DNA from: Amphibacillus marinus
GTDB lineage: Bacteria > Bacillota > Bacilli > Bacillales > Amphibacillaceae
Reading direction: 5' to 3'
Length of the DNA stretch: 64,000 nucleotides
Assembly: GCF_900110345.1 (NCBI RefSeq)
Contig: NZ_FODJ01000004.1
Location: 177,273-241,272 of the forward strand
Within the stretch, counting starts at the first letter, position 1; every line of letters begins with the position of its first letter. A model generated the notes under the pieces. It was not told where the DNA came from, did not search any database, and was given only the letters and a program-made list of their open reading frames with translations. Below, piece by piece: positions 18,430 to 28,157 of this stretch. A program made the translations under genes and the position numbers.

Positions 18430-19908
18430 ATGAATAAAGGAATAGTGAATGTAGATATTTCTAAAGGGATAATTGATAAAAACATATATGGCCAATTTGC
18501 TGAGCATTTAGGACGTTGTATTTACGAAGGGTTATGGGTGGGCGAAGATTCTGACATCCCTAACACAAACGGTATTCGCAATGATGTTCTACAAGCTTTG
18601 AAAGATTTAAGTATTCCTGTTCTTCGTTGGCCTGGTGGCTGCTTTGCTGATGAATATCATTGGAAAGATGGGGTTGGCCCAAGAGCAGATCGGAAACGGA
18701 TGGTAAATACACACTGGGGTGGTCTTGTTGAAAATAATCACTTTGGGACACATGAATTTATGAAACTCTGTGAATTACTTGAGACTGAGCCTTATATTAA
18801 TGGAAATGTTGGCAGTGGTTCGGTCCAGGAAATGTCGGAGTGGGTTGAGTATATGACATTTGATGGTGAGTCACCAATGGCTAATTGGCGAAAAGCAAAC
18901 GGTCAAGAGAAACCATGGAAGGTTAAATACTTTGGTGTAGGTAACGAAAACTGGGGCTGTGGTGGACATATGCGTCCAGAGTATTATGCTGATCTTTATC
19001 GCCGCTTTCAAACATATGTCCGTCATTATGGCGATAATCGCATTTTTAAAATAGCTGGCGGCGCGAACGTTGATGATTATAATTGGACAGAAGTGATGAT
19101 GCGAGAAAGTACGCATCTTATGGATGGTTTAAGTCTGCATTATTATGTACATCCCGGCGGCTTTTGGGCAAAAGGTGATGCTGTTCGTTTTGATGAGCAA
19201 GAGTGGCGTGTCTCCATGCAAAAAGCCTATCATATTGAAGAGCTTATTAATAAGCACAGTACAATCATGGATAAATATGATCCAGATAAACGGATTGCAA
19301 TGATTGTAGATGAGTGGGGGGCATGGTATGATGTCGAGCCAGGTACAAATCCAGGCTTCCTATATCAACAAAATACAGTTCGCGACGCTGTTATTGCTGG
19401 AATTTCCTTAAATATCTTTAATAATCATAATGATCGAATTAAAATGGCTAATATTGCCCAAATGGTTAATGTTATTCAAGCAATGGTGTTAACAGAGGGT
19501 GATCAAATGATATTAACGCCAACATACCATGTTTTTAAAATGTTTAAGGTACACCAAAATGCTGAGCGAATCGCTTTGGATCTTGACGTAAATAAGCTAG
19601 AGATTGATGGAAATCAATATCCTCAAGTTAATGGTTCTGCCTCTAAGCAACAAGATGGCACAGTGAATATAAGTTTAACGAATGCCGATATAGATAATGA
19701 AGCAGTAATTCAGCTTGAATTAAGAGGACTAACTGTCGCTAACTTATCTGGAGAAATCATTACATCAAGTAAAATGAATGATCGAAATACGTTCGATAAT
19801 CCTAATAAAGTTCAGCCTTTACCATTTAAGCAATTTAATCGTTCTGGTGAATCAGTGCAAGTAACTCTGCCGCCAATGTCCGTCGTTATGCTGACGGCTA
19901 AAGATTAG
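18430..19908 (+). CDS. Alpha-L-arabinofuranosidase, GH51 (second, Abf2/XsA type)
   Basis: Second intracellular GH51 enzyme (492 aa), only distantly like the one at 15602. Acid/base Glu173 in [10 protein letters not shown], nucleophile Glu295 in VDEWGAWYD; the barrel has [13 protein letters not shown] and [13 protein letters not shown]. It resembles the AbfB/Abf2 (XsA) group of Bacillus. ATG 18430 with AGAGGTG 9 bases upstream is chosen over GTG 18418 inside the preceding gene. Two different GH51 types in one operon suggest division of labour between linkage types or chain lengths (inference). Confidence 0.93.
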   Translation: MNKGIVNVDISKGIIDKNIYGQFAEHLGRCIYEGLWVGEDSDIPNTNGIRNDVLQALKDLSIPVLRWPGGCFADEYHWKDGVGPRADRKRMVNTHWGGLVENNHFGTHEFMKLCELLETEPYINGNVGSGSVQEMSEWVEYMTFDGESPMANWRKANGQEKPWKVKYFGVGNENWGCGGHMRPEYYADLYRRFQTYVRHYGDNRIFKIAGGANVDDYNWTEVMMRESTHLMDGLSLHYYVHPGGFWAKGDAVRFDEQEWRVSMQKAYHIEELINKHSTIMDKYDPDKRIAMIVDEWGAWYDVEPGTNPGFLYQQNTVRDAVIAGISLNIFNNHNDRIKMANIAQMVNVIQAMVLTEGDQMILTPTYHVFKMFKVHQNAERIALDLDVNKLEIDGNQYPQVNGSASKQQDGTVNISLTNADIDNEAVIQLELRGLTVANLSGEIITSSKMNDRNTFDNPNKVQPLPFKQFNRSGESVQVTLPPMSVVMLTAKD

Positions 19909-19978
19909 TCTGAACTTGTATAAGAGAGCATGATACGTATACATGTCAGAAATCGGTTGTTCGTTTTGTTAAGCTAAA

Positions 19979-20038
19979 AAAAGCAAAATAGACGATTACC
20001 TTGGCTAATGTAAACCAAGCGTTCGTCTATTTTGCTTT
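19979..20038. terminator. Bidirectional terminator
   Basis: Arms AAAGCAAAATAGACGA and TCGTCTATTTTGCTTT are perfect complements, with an inner CTTGG/CCAAG stem; A and T runs at both ends serve the GH51 gene (plus) and yjbQ (minus). Confidence 0.85.
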
Positions 20039-20045
20039 AGTATAC

Positions 20046-20444
20046 TTATTGCATCACCTTGACGTGAAACATACGAGATCGTGGTCCATCAAATTCACAA
20101 AAATAAATGCCTTGCCATGTCCCTAAGACAAGACGACCGCCAGCAACAACAATGGTTTGGGCGTGACCTACCGTGCTTGTCTTTAGGTGAGCGGCTGTAT
20201 TTCCTTCAATATGCTGATCTTTAGGGTGATCCCAAGGATAAGCTTCATCTAATCGTCTTAGAAAATCAGTTTTAACATCAGGATCGGCATTTTCATTAAC
20301 TGTTATCCCTGCAGTTGTATGCAGTGATGATACGATAATAACACCATCCGCAATTCCTTGTTGATTAATCCATGCTTGAATTTGCTCAGTTACATCAATC
20401 ATGTCGCTGTGATGCCTTGTCTGTAATGAAAAGGTTTTAAGCAT
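20046..20444 (-). CDS. YjbQ/UPF0047 family protein
   Basis: Small (132 aa) conserved protein of the YjbQ fold. Diagnostic motif [17 protein letters not shown] (His-rich, probable metal and catalytic site), then [16 protein letters not shown] and [17 protein letters not shown]. Members complement thiamin-phosphate synthase deficiency weakly in E. coli, so databases call them secondary thiamine-phosphate synthases; the real function is not settled. ATG 20444 has AAAGGAG about 9 bases upstream, better than the in-frame TTG at 20453. Monocistronic. Confidence 0.88.
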   Translation of the reverse strand: MLKTFSLQTRHHSDMIDVTEQIQAWINQQGIADGVIIVSSLHTTAGITVNENADPDVKTDFLRRLDEAYPWDHPKDQHIEGNTAAHLKTSTVGHAQTIVVAGGRLVLGTWQGIYFCEFDGPRSRMFHVKVMQ

Positions 20445-20629
20445 TTTTTTCAACTCCTTTTTTAGGTTAACTGACTATAAGCCCCCACTAGAAGTGGAAG
20501 CGTGGAATCTAATTATGTTATGAGGTGGACAACAGTCAGTAAAAGCCCGATTGGTTCACCTAACAGTTTACTAGAAAAACCGAACTGTGGTAAAATTTTA
20601 AGATCAAACTAGTAAAGGGGTAATAAATA

Positions 20630-21010
20630 ATGTCTAGAAAAGCAGTTGAAACAAATAAAGCGCCGCAAGCAATTGGACCATATTCTCAAGCAATTGATCT
20701 TGGTGACCTTGTTTTTGTCTCAGGTCAAATTCCGTTAAATCCAGAAACAATGGAAATTGTCGAAGGTGACATTAAGCAACAAACAATTCAAGTAATGAAG
20801 AATTTATCAGCCGTATTAGCAGAAGCAGGTTTGAGCTTTGATCATGTTGCTAAGTTTACTATTTATTTGACAGATATGAATGACTTTGCAAGCCTGAATG
20901 ATACGTATGCAGCATTCTTGAAAGCCCCTTATCCAGCTAGGGCAACTGTAGAAGTTAGCCAACTTCCAAAAGGGGTAAAAGTAGAAATGGATGTCATTGC
21001 TAAGAGATAA
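20630..21010 (+). CDS. ridA: RidA family enamine/imine deaminase
   Basis: 126-aa trimeric YjgF/YER057c/UK114 protein that hydrolyses reactive 2-aminoacrylate and related imines. Motifs GPYSQAI (residues 17-23), VSGQIPLNPET and the C-terminal PARATVEVSQLPKGVKVEMDVIA with the substrate-binding Arg are intact. AAGGGG precedes ATG 20630. Monocistronic, with its own terminator at 21018-21052. In B. subtilis the homologue (YabJ) has also been linked to purine regulation; nothing here suggests that. Confidence 0.93.
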   Translation: MSRKAVETNKAPQAIGPYSQAIDLGDLVFVSGQIPLNPETMEIVEGDIKQQTIQVMKNLSAVLAEAGLSFDHVAKFTIYLTDMNDFASLNDTYAAFLKAPYPARATVEVSQLPKGVKVEMDVIAKR

Positions 21011-21017
21011 TCCTAAC

Positions 21018-21052
21018 AAAAACGGACAGATTAAGATACCTGTCCGTTTTTT
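21018..21052 (+). terminator. Terminator of ridA
   Basis: AAAAACGGACA / TGTCCGTTTTTT stem with a 12-base loop. Confidence 0.85.
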
Positions 21053-21111
21053 AAAATTAATTCTATTCGGTTTGACCAGAGTGCGAGCAAATGAGTTTAA
21101 CTGCCAGCCGC

Positions 21112-22314
21112 TTAGGCGGCATGATTTGCAGCTAGTTCAGGATGCTTTCGCTGAGCTATCGCCATAATGCCGCCGCTCATTAGTAACAGTATGCCAGTCG
21201 TAACAAAGACAGTCGAATAACCAAAATAGGCACTAATTGTTCCACCGAGCATTGGACCAATCATATTTCCAAAGAAGCGAAGACTAGTATTGTAGCCTAG
21301 CACCTCCCCCTGCATAGAGATTGGGGCCTCTTGACGAATATAAGCAATTCGAATTGGAATAATACCACCTATCGCTATCCCCAACAAAAAGCGGATAATG
21401 ACAAGTTGCCATAGGCTGGTAACCATGCCCCCTGGTAAATAGATAAGCCCAGCAGCAAAGAGAAGCCAAGTAAGGAGCTTAATATAGCCAATACGATCGC
21501 CTAGCCCACCCCATTTGCGTGCCATTAATAAATTACCTAGTCCAGCAGCGGAAAAGGCTAGACCGGAAAAGAAAGCAATATTAGCCGGTCCATTAATATC
21601 TCCGACAAATAACGATAAGATCGGTTGTACGCTAAAGTTTGCTATTTGGACAATCATTGACATAATCATGACGATTAAGAGCATAGGTTGCCGTAAAATG
21701 TGGAGAATAACTTGTCGACTAGTATATTTGATAGGTCGCTCATCCTCCTGTATGCGAAATTCTTTTATCCCAAACAAGACGAGTAGACTAGCGAAAATTA
21801 AGACAGCAGCCAGCCATTGAAAAGTGGCTGAATAGCCAAATAAGTCCGCTAATGCGCCACCAATAAGTGGGCCCATTAGTGTTCCTGTTATACTACCTGT
21901 TTGTAATGTACCAAGTACCTGACCAGCTACTCGTTTTGATGTTTGAGTAGATATAAGGGCTTGTGACATTGAAATAAAACCAGTAAAAATACCCATAAAC
22001 ATCCTCAGAAGAAATAATTGTGGAATTGAGGTAACTAAACCCATTAAAAAAAGCGAAATACTCAATCCGAATGCAAATGCAACAAGGATTGGTTTGCGCC
22101 CATAGCGATCACCTATTTTGCCCCAAATAGGAGAGAATATAAATGCCGTTACAAAAGTAATGCTAAAGATCAACCCAGACCATGTTTGTACTTGGCTGGC
22201 GGAATGATTTCCTAAAGTATGAATATATAGTGATAAAAATGGTTGAACCATTGTGATGCTACCAGCAATAAAAAAATTGGCAAACCACATAATCGCAACA
22301 TTTTTCTTAACCAA
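21112..22314 (-). CDS. MFS drug-exporter-like transporter
   Basis: Twelve-helix major facilitator (400 aa) of the drug:H+ antiporter type with motif A GKIGDRYGRKP between helices 2 and 3 and a motif-C-like GSITGTLMGPLIGG in helix 5. The second half repeats the pattern (RKWGGLGDRIGYI). The closest type is the TetA/MdtG multidrug efflux group; substrate unknown. Start is uncertain: the in-frame TTG at 22314 lacks a close SD, while AGAAGGG lies about 24 bases upstream, where an in-frame ATT would have good spacing. Monocistronic. Confidence 0.83.
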   Translation of the reverse strand: MVKKNVAIMWFANFFIAGSITMVQPFLSLYIHTLGNHSASQVQTWSGLIFSITFVTAFIFSPIWGKIGDRYGRKPILVAFAFGLSISLFLMGLVTSIPQLFLLRMFMGIFTGFISMSQALISTQTSKRVAGQVLGTLQTGSITGTLMGPLIGGALADLFGYSATFQWLAAVLIFASLLVLFGIKEFRIQEDERPIKYTSRQVILHILRQPMLLIVMIMSMIVQIANFSVQPILSLFVGDINGPANIAFFSGLAFSAAGLGNLLMARKWGGLGDRIGYIKLLTWLLFAAGLIYLPGGMVTSLWQLVIIRFLLGIAIGGIIPIRIAYIRQEAPISMQGEVLGYNTSLRFFGNMIGPMLGGTISAYFGYSTVFVTTGILLLMSGGIMAIAQRKHPELAANHAA

Positions 22315-22515
22315 TTGTTGCTCTTGAATACAAATCCCTTCTTTCTAACCTAGAATATTTCGCCTCTCTAAGTATATTATAGCTGATTTTCTTAGTGGAT
22401 GAAAGAGATTCGCACGAATGACGGTTTATCATAGTTTTTTATTGGATAATCGCTTAAAATAGAAGTAGAAATTTCGAATCCATTTGTATTTTGTAATATA
22501 AGAGGAGTGAAAGAA

Positions 22516-24861
22516 ATGTCAGAGAATAAAGATTGGCAGCAAGAGTTTGACCGTGTTAAATATGTTAGCCAATTTGTCAATCAAAAAATTCAACGGATAA
22601 AGAAATATATGACAACATTAAAAGAACGCGTTATTGATATAAGGAAAGACTTCTGGGACGATGTTACGGTTAACTTAAGTGAGCTTGATGATGCCATTGA
22701 AACACAGGCTAGTTTGAAGCAGCAAGCCGAGTTTTTATCTGAGCGTGAGCGCAGTCATGGTCAGCTTGGTCAGCAACTAAGCAAATTGCTCGACTTAAAG
22801 GAAAAGCCGTATTTCGGGAGAATTGATTTTATTGAACAAGGTGATCGGCAAACAGAAGAGATTTATATTGGGACCGCTTCTTTAATGGATGAGCAGGAAG
22901 AGGAGTTTCTAGTTTATGACTGGCGTGCACCGATCTCCAGCATGTACTATGATTATGCACCTGGCCCAGCAGCATATGAAGCGGTTACTGAGAAAGTAGA
23001 TGGTGAGATTACACTAAAGCGGCAATATGTGATAAAACAGGGACAGTTGACAGGCATGTTTGATACCGGTTTAACCATTGGTGACCATTTGCTTCAGTCT
23101 GTTCTTGGTGAATCATCGGATACTAAAATGAAAAGTATTGTCGCAACCATACAACGAGAACAAAATAAGATTATTCGAAATGAGAAGAGTAGAATCCTTG
23201 TAGTCCAAGGTGTTGCTGGCAGTGGGAAAACATCAGCAGCATTGCAGAGAGTTGCCTATTTGTTATATCGATATCGTGAAGAGCTGAAAGCAGATCAAAT
23301 GATCTTATTCTCACCAAACCCATTATTCAATAGCTATGTTGCAAGTGTATTACCTGAACTTGGAGAAGAAAATATTAAACAGATGACTTTTTATCATTAT
23401 GTTGACCAACAATTGGGTAATCGGTTTACAGTCGAATCCCCGTTTGAGCAACTTGAGGCTACCTTAAAGCAAAGGGAGCAACATGATCAAGTTAGGCTGC
23501 AAGCTATGCATTATAAATCTTCAGAAGCCTATCAGCATCATGTTGATGCCTTTCTCGAACAATTAAAAGCACAGGGGCTTGTTTTTCGAAATATTCGTTT
23601 CCGAAATCAATTATTGTTTAATAAAGACACACTAAATCATTTTTTTTATCAACTACCGTCTAACATGAGTATTCAAAACAGGTTAGTTAAAATGACAGAG
23701 TGGTTGCTTACTAACCTTAAGGAGAAGGAACGTGGGTTTTTAAAGGCAGAATGGCTAGAGGATGAATTAGAGCTATTAGATAAAGCTGATTTTCAAGAAG
23801 CATACTACGAGATGCAGTCTGAGCAGGAGGAGCAATTTGAAAGCTATAACGATAGTGAAAAAGAGGCACTTTATTTAAAGGCTAAGTGGCTAAGAAAACA
23901 ACTGAAGCCATTAAGGCAAAAGATTACCCAGTTTAAGTATGTTGACACGATGAAAACATATTTACAGTTGTTTGAACAAGAAGGTACTGCAGAAATGAAG
24001 GATGAAGAGTGGCAGCACATTGCACGCTTTACCAAGCAGCATATTACCCAACGTTATCTAACTTGGGAAGATGCTACGCCATTCTTGTATTTTGAAAGAA
24101 TGCTGATCGGGTTTGATGAAAACAGAATGATTAAACATATCATTCTAGATGAGGCTCAGGATTATTCAACCTTCCAGTTAAAATACCTTGCACGAATATA
24201 TCCAAGCTGTAGGATGACATTACTTGGTGATGTCAATCAAGCTATCTATTATCATGCATTGTCTGAGCAAAATGTATTGCAACATCATCATTATGATGAG
24301 CAATCATTTATTACCTTATGGCGTAGTTATCGATCTACAAAGCAAATTATTGAGTTTTCTAAAGCATTTATGCCTAATGGCAGTAAAATAGAGGCGTTTA
24401 ATCGATCTGGAAGTCTTCCGGTTGTATTGGAGGTCGAGAATAAAACGATTGCTGAGCACAAACTCTACGAAGCAATTGATGGTTATACGAATAAGGGCTT
24501 TAACAATATTGCTGTCATTACGAAAACCTTAAAAGAGGCAGAAGAATTGGCCAATTTAATTAAGCCAACCTATCCAGAATCCCATCTTGTCAATATTGAA
24601 TCGCATACCTTTAATCCCGGCGTGCAAATTATTCCGACGTATCTCGCTAAGGGAATAGAATTTGATGCAGTTATTGTTTATAATGCCTCAGCGACGCATT
24701 ACCAAGATGAGCTGGAAAGAAACCTATTGTACACAGGCTGTACACGAGCCATGCATGCATTAACAGTTATTGCTATTGAAGAGGTATCAGCGTATATAAA
24801 AGAGGTGCCAACTCAATTCTATCACTACTATAAAGTACACCAGATTAGCGGAAAACAGTAA
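22516..24861 (+). CDS. helD: HelD-type UvrD-like ATPase (RNA polymerase recycling factor)
   Basis: Superfamily 1 helicase-like protein of 781 aa. An N-terminal coiled-coil arm (about 1-110) precedes VYDWRAPISSMYYDY, a HelD hallmark; Walker A GVAGSGKTSAALQR is near residue 233, Walker B DEAQDYSTFQ near 550, and C-terminal SF1 motifs include GDVNQAIYY, KGIEFDAVIVYNA and YTGCTRAMHAL. In Bacillus, HelD removes RNA polymerase from stalled complexes. ATG 22516 has GAGGAG 8 bases upstream and is chosen over GTG 22507. The terminator at 24869-24919 follows. Confidence 0.9.
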   Translation: MSENKDWQQEFDRVKYVSQFVNQKIQRIKKYMTTLKERVIDIRKDFWDDVTVNLSELDDAIETQASLKQQAEFLSERERSHGQLGQQLSKLLDLKEKPYFGRIDFIEQGDRQTEEIYIGTASLMDEQEEEFLVYDWRAPISSMYYDYAPGPAAYEAVTEKVDGEITLKRQYVIKQGQLTGMFDTGLTIGDHLLQSVLGESSDTKMKSIVATIQREQNKIIRNEKSRILVVQGVAGSGKTSAALQRVAYLLYRYREELKADQMILFSPNPLFNSYVASVLPELGEENIKQMTFYHYVDQQLGNRFTVESPFEQLEATLKQREQHDQVRLQAMHYKSSEAYQHHVDAFLEQLKAQGLVFRNIRFRNQLLFNKDTLNHFFYQLPSNMSIQNRLVKMTEWLLTNLKEKERGFLKAEWLEDELELLDKADFQEAYYEMQSEQEEQFESYNDSEKEALYLKAKWLRKQLKPLRQKITQFKYVDTMKTYLQLFEQEGTAEMKDEEWQHIARFTKQHITQRYLTWEDATPFLYFERMLIGFDENRMIKHIILDEAQDYSTFQLKYLARIYPSCRMTLLGDVNQAIYYHALSEQNVLQHHHYDEQSFITLWRSYRSTKQIIEFSKAFMPNGSKIEAFNRSGSLPVVLEVENKTIAEHKLYEAIDGYTNKGFNNIAVITKTLKEAEELANLIKPTYPESHLVNIESHTFNPGVQIIPTYLAKGIEFDAVIVYNASATHYQDELERNLLYTGCTRAMHALTVIAIEEVSAYIKEVPTQFYHYYKVHQISGKQ

Positions 24862-24868
24862 ATTTTAC

Positions 24869-24919
24869 AAAGAGATCATGTCAGTGGCACTTAGCCTTTC
24901 CGACATGATCTCTTTTTTA
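24869..24919. terminator. Terminator between helD and zupT
   Basis: AAAGAGATCATGTC / GACATGATCTCTTTTTT stem; strong for the plus strand, with a weaker T run on the minus strand for the convergent zupT. Confidence 0.8.
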
Positions 24920-24924
24920 GGTGA

Positions 24925-25734
24925 CTACATTAACAATAAGATGCTTAATGCCATGACCACCATTCCTGCAATTAAACCATAAATTGGAATATGCGTTTCG
25001 TCATAGCGCTTCGCTGCTGGCAAAAGCTCATCCAATGAAATAAAGATCATAATCCCTGCTACCCCAGCAAATATAACGCCAAATACAGTATCAGTTAGGA
25101 AGTTCATTAATAAAAAATAAGCAATTATTGCACCGGCAGGCTCAGCTAAGCCAGACAGGAAAGACAGTTTAAAGGCTTTTTTCTTACTGCCTGTTGAATA
25201 ATAAATAGGTACTGAAATAGCAATTCCCTCAGGAATGTTATGAATCGCTATTGCTATTGCAATAGGTATGCCCAGCTGTGGATCCTGCAAGGTTGCTGCA
25301 AAAGTTGCTATCCCTTCTGGGAAATTATGAATCGCAATGGCCAAAGCGGTAAAAGAACCCATCTTTAATAAGTTAGCATCCTTAACTTGTGCTGGATTTT
25401 TATCCATATCCTCAACTTTTTTTACTTCATGTGGATTACCCTGTTTGGGAATGAAGCGGTCAATTATTGCAATTAAGAGCATTCCACCAAAAAAACCAAC
25501 GACAGTCATCCAATTACCCTTAACTTGACCGAGCTCATTTGTCAACGCATCTTGTGCTTTAGCGAATATTTCAACCATTGAAACATAAATCATAACGCCA
25601 GCCGAAAAACCTAAAGAAAAAGACAAAAATTTCGTATTGGTTGTGGAAGTGAAAAAAGCCAGTAAACTCCCAATTCCAGTAGCAAGCCCTGCGAATAATG
25701 TTAATCCAAAAGCGAGCAAAACATTCTGGTCCAT
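24925..25734 (-). CDS. zupT: ZIP-family metal transporter ZupT
   Basis: Inner-membrane divalent metal importer (zinc, also Fe/Mn/Co in homologues), 269 aa with eight predicted helices. The metal-site helices carry IHNFPEGIATF and IHNIPEGIAISVPIYY, the ZupT signature, and a His-containing loop joins helices 3 and 4. AAAGGATT precedes ATG 25734. Monocistronic; the upstream region holds competing AGACCA/TGGTCT inverted repeats that may be regulatory. Confidence 0.92.
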   Translation of the reverse strand: MDQNVLLAFGLTLFAGLATGIGSLLAFFTSTTNTKFLSFSLGFSAGVMIYVSMVEIFAKAQDALTNELGQVKGNWMTVVGFFGGMLLIAIIDRFIPKQGNPHEVKKVEDMDKNPAQVKDANLLKMGSFTALAIAIHNFPEGIATFAATLQDPQLGIPIAIAIAIHNIPEGIAISVPIYYSTGSKKKAFKLSFLSGLAEPAGAIIAYFLLMNFLTDTVFGVIFAGVAGIMIFISLDELLPAAKRYDETHIPIYGLIAGMVVMALSILLLM

Positions 25735-26186
25735 TTATGTTAATCCTTTCTATCCTTAATATTTGCTTTAATATTATAGGCTTAGGTTCAAAAAATTGTG
25801 CTTGGTCTTAAAAGTTTCCTCAGACCAACATGGTCTTATTGTAATCTGAGCAGACTTATTATGCAAACAATTTTAATGAGTTACTTAAAAAATATATTAA
25901 GAAAAAACATTGTTAGCATGTGTAAGCAGCTAATGTTCTAAACATTGTAATCCCTTAAAGCACCGAAAAGAATGTACGGGACTGGTTGAATTATAATAGC
26001 TTACCTTTCGCATCAATATATTAAAGTTCAGCTAAGATGGCTAAAGCCAGCCTAACGAAAAGCGAATCCATTGCTTTTCGAACAACATAGCGCGCCAAGC
26101 GGATAAGAAAGTCAACATGGGTAGTACATAACGATTCTCCCATAGACGAGCAAGGCTTCATGACTATTTTCAGTGTGCCAGAGTTG
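25735..26186. other. Intergenic region with repeats upstream of zupT
   Basis: TGGTCT at 25803-25808, AGACCA at 25822-25827 and TGGTCT at 25831-25836 can form two mutually exclusive hairpins upstream of zupT. A minus-strand -10-like TATAAT lies near 25770. An open frame of 72 codons on the minus strand (26021-26239, TTG start, no SD) has a plausible-looking C-terminus, but it reads through the nagB terminator and is probably not a gene. Nothing else is recognised. Confidence 0.45.
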
Positions 26187-26236
26187 AATAATAAAAAAGA
26201 TAGTTGCTCTGTAAACAGGCCAACTACCTTTTCAAA
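26187..26236 (-). terminator. Terminator of the nag operon
   Basis: On the minus strand, AAGGTAGTTGGCC...CAACTATC followed by a T run, 25 bases after the nagB stop. Confidence 0.7.
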
Positions 26237-26261
26237 CAAGTATTTCTTAAAAATAGCTACA

Positions 26262-26996
26262 TTACTTCGTTACAAGACTATGGGCAGCTGCTTCATCTGC
26301 CACAATTGTTAAATTAGGGTGTTTTTGTAAAATTGAAGCAGGGAAGTCTTCCGTCACATCTGATTCGATAAGCTGTTTAAGTGCTTCTGCTTTATTCTCT
26401 CCAGAGATGAGTAAGATAATTTCTTTGCTTTCCATAATGGTTGCAATTCCCATCGTGATGGCATGAGTAGGAACATCATCCTTGCTTGCAAAGAAGCGGG
26501 CATTTGCCTCACGTGTCAAATCATCCAGTTCCACAACATGAGTGCGGCTAGAAAAAGGTGTGCCAGGTTCATTAAAGCCAATATGTCCGTTTAAACCGAT
26601 GCCAAGTATTTGCAAATCAATGCCATTCGTCTGTGTAATTAGTTTTTCATAATCTTGGCATTCTTGGTCGGGTGATGAGGCGATGCCGTTGGGAAGATGA
26701 GCATTTTTACCCTTGATATCAATGTGATTAAATAATTTATCATGCATGAAATAGTTGTAGCTGTTATGGTCATCGCTAGGTAGCCCCACATATTCATCTA
26801 AATTAAATGAAATGACGTTTTCAAAAGAAATTTGCTTATTTTGATAGGCATTAATTAAACTTGAGTACATGCCTTCAGGTGTTGAGCCAGTTGCTAACCC
26901 TAATACGGGCTGCTCTAATTCATTAATCCGCTTAATGAGATGCTGACAAGCCCAATCACTCATTGCTTGATAGTCTGTTACTGTAATAATGTTCAT
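26262..26996 (-). CDS. nagB: Glucosamine-6-phosphate deaminase
   Basis: Converts glucosamine 6-phosphate to fructose 6-phosphate and ammonia; cytoplasmic. Family blocks: LGLATGSTPEGMY (phosphate site), NLDEYVGLP (catalytic Asp), GIGLNGHIGFNEPG and SRTHVVELDD. 244 aa is the short Gram-positive form lacking the allosteric C-terminal extension of E. coli NagB. AGGAGG lies 7 bases from ATG 26996; the gene overlaps nagA by 4 bases (ATGA), indicating translational coupling. Confidence 0.96.
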   Translation of the reverse strand: MNIITVTDYQAMSDWACQHLIKRINELEQPVLGLATGSTPEGMYSSLINAYQNKQISFENVISFNLDEYVGLPSDDHNSYNYFMHDKLFNHIDIKGKNAHLPNGIASSPDQECQDYEKLITQTNGIDLQILGIGLNGHIGFNEPGTPFSSRTHVVELDDLTREANARFFASKDDVPTHAITMGIATIMESKEIILLISGENKAEALKQLIESDVTEDFPASILQKHPNLTIVADEAAAHSLVTK

Positions 26997-28144
26997 GATG
27001 CTCCTCCTTGGAAAACAATTTTTCCTTGTGCAATTGTTGTATTTAAAGTCAATGCGTCATCTACAATTAGTAAATCGGCATCTTTTCCAACTTTAATTGA
27101 GCCTTTCTGCTTAAAAATGCCTAATTGTTTAGCTGGATTAATGGCTGCCATCTTGATAATATCCTCAAGTTTAACGTCAGGAATGTTGAGTAGTTGTTTA
27201 GCACCATCGATCATATTGAGGATACTACCTGCAAGTGTACCGTCCTCAAGGACTGCGCGGTCCTGTGAAACAAACACAGGTTGCCCACCTAGCTCGTAAT
27301 TCCCTGATGGTAACCCTTTGGCTCGCATTGCATCGGTGATTAAGATTAATCGCTCACTTCCAATGTTCTTGTAAATAAGCTCGAGCATGCTAGGGTCAAC
27401 GTGAATGCCGTCTGCGATAATCTCTGCTTTAAGTGATTCTGATAGAAAAGCTGCTCCGACTGCACCGATATCGCGATGGTGAATACCGTTCATCGCATTG
27501 CAAAGATGTGTTAGCTGATTAACGCCTCGATCAACCGCCCGCTTTAATTCACTAAATCCAGCATTAGTATGCCCGGCAGAAACATTCACACCTTGCTCGC
27601 GTAAGGCTTGAATAAAGCTACCATCATGGTCGTGTTCAGGTGCAATCGTAATCGTCTTTATTTTATTGTCAGCTAAAGCTTGCCAGTGCTTAAATAATAA
27701 GAGATCAGGCTGACAAATGTATTGTTCTGGTTGTGCGCCTGCTTTTGACTTTTCAACAAATGGTCCCTCTAAATGAACGCCGAGCAGTTGAGCTGTTCCT
27801 TCTTTTTGTTGATAGGTCGCGACATTGCATAAAGCGGCTTCAATTTGAGGGTGAGCTTGGGTAATTGTAGTCGCTAAAAAACTTGTTGTTCCTTCAGTGA
27901 CTAAATACGAGGCCATTTTATCTAAGGCTTCAGGGGTTGCATCCATCACATCAGCGCCGTTAGCGCCATGGATATGTGTATCGATAAACCCAGGGATAAG
28001 ATTCAGCCCGGTCCCATTAATAATGGTGTCCGGTTCACAAGGAATGCTAGCTGCAATTTCTTGAATAATGCCATTTTTAATTAAGACATCACCTGCAATG
28101 ACTTTGTTCTCTAAATAAACATTAATATTCTTTATTAAGAGCAT
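26993..28144 (-). CDS. nagA: N-acetylglucosamine-6-phosphate deacetylase
   Basis: Amidohydrolase removing acetate from GlcNAc-6-phosphate, the step before NagB. Metal-site motif GFIDTHIHGANGADVMD, then HLEGPF, SAGHTNA, LTHLCNAMNGIHHR and the catalytic Asp in LITDAM. 383 aa, normal. ATG 28144 is preceded by TAGGAGGAA; the frame is open to 28219, but that part overlaps the regulator out of frame. Middle gene of regulator-nagA-nagB. Confidence 0.96.
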   Translation of the reverse strand: MLLIKNINVYLENKVIAGDVLIKNGIIQEIAASIPCEPDTIINGTGLNLIPGFIDTHIHGANGADVMDATPEALDKMASYLVTEGTTSFLATTITQAHPQIEAALCNVATYQQKEGTAQLLGVHLEGPFVEKSKAGAQPEQYICQPDLLLFKHWQALADNKIKTITIAPEHDHDGSFIQALREQGVNVSAGHTNAGFSELKRAVDRGVNQLTHLCNAMNGIHHRDIGAVGAAFLSESLKAEIIADGIHVDPSMLELIYKNIGSERLILITDAMRAKGLPSGNYELGGQPVFVSQDRAVLEDGTLAGSILNMIDGAKQLLNIPDVKLEDIIKMAAINPAKQLGIFKQKGSIKVGKDADLLIVDDALTLNTTIAQGKIVFQGGAS

Positions 28145-28157
28145 AGATAGGTTCCTC

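Noticed and set aside
26021..26239. 72-codon minus-strand open frame after nagB
   Set aside because: TTG start without SD, and the frame runs through the hairpin and T run of the nag terminator. The C-terminal part looks somewhat protein-like, so it is kept only as a note in the intergenic entry.
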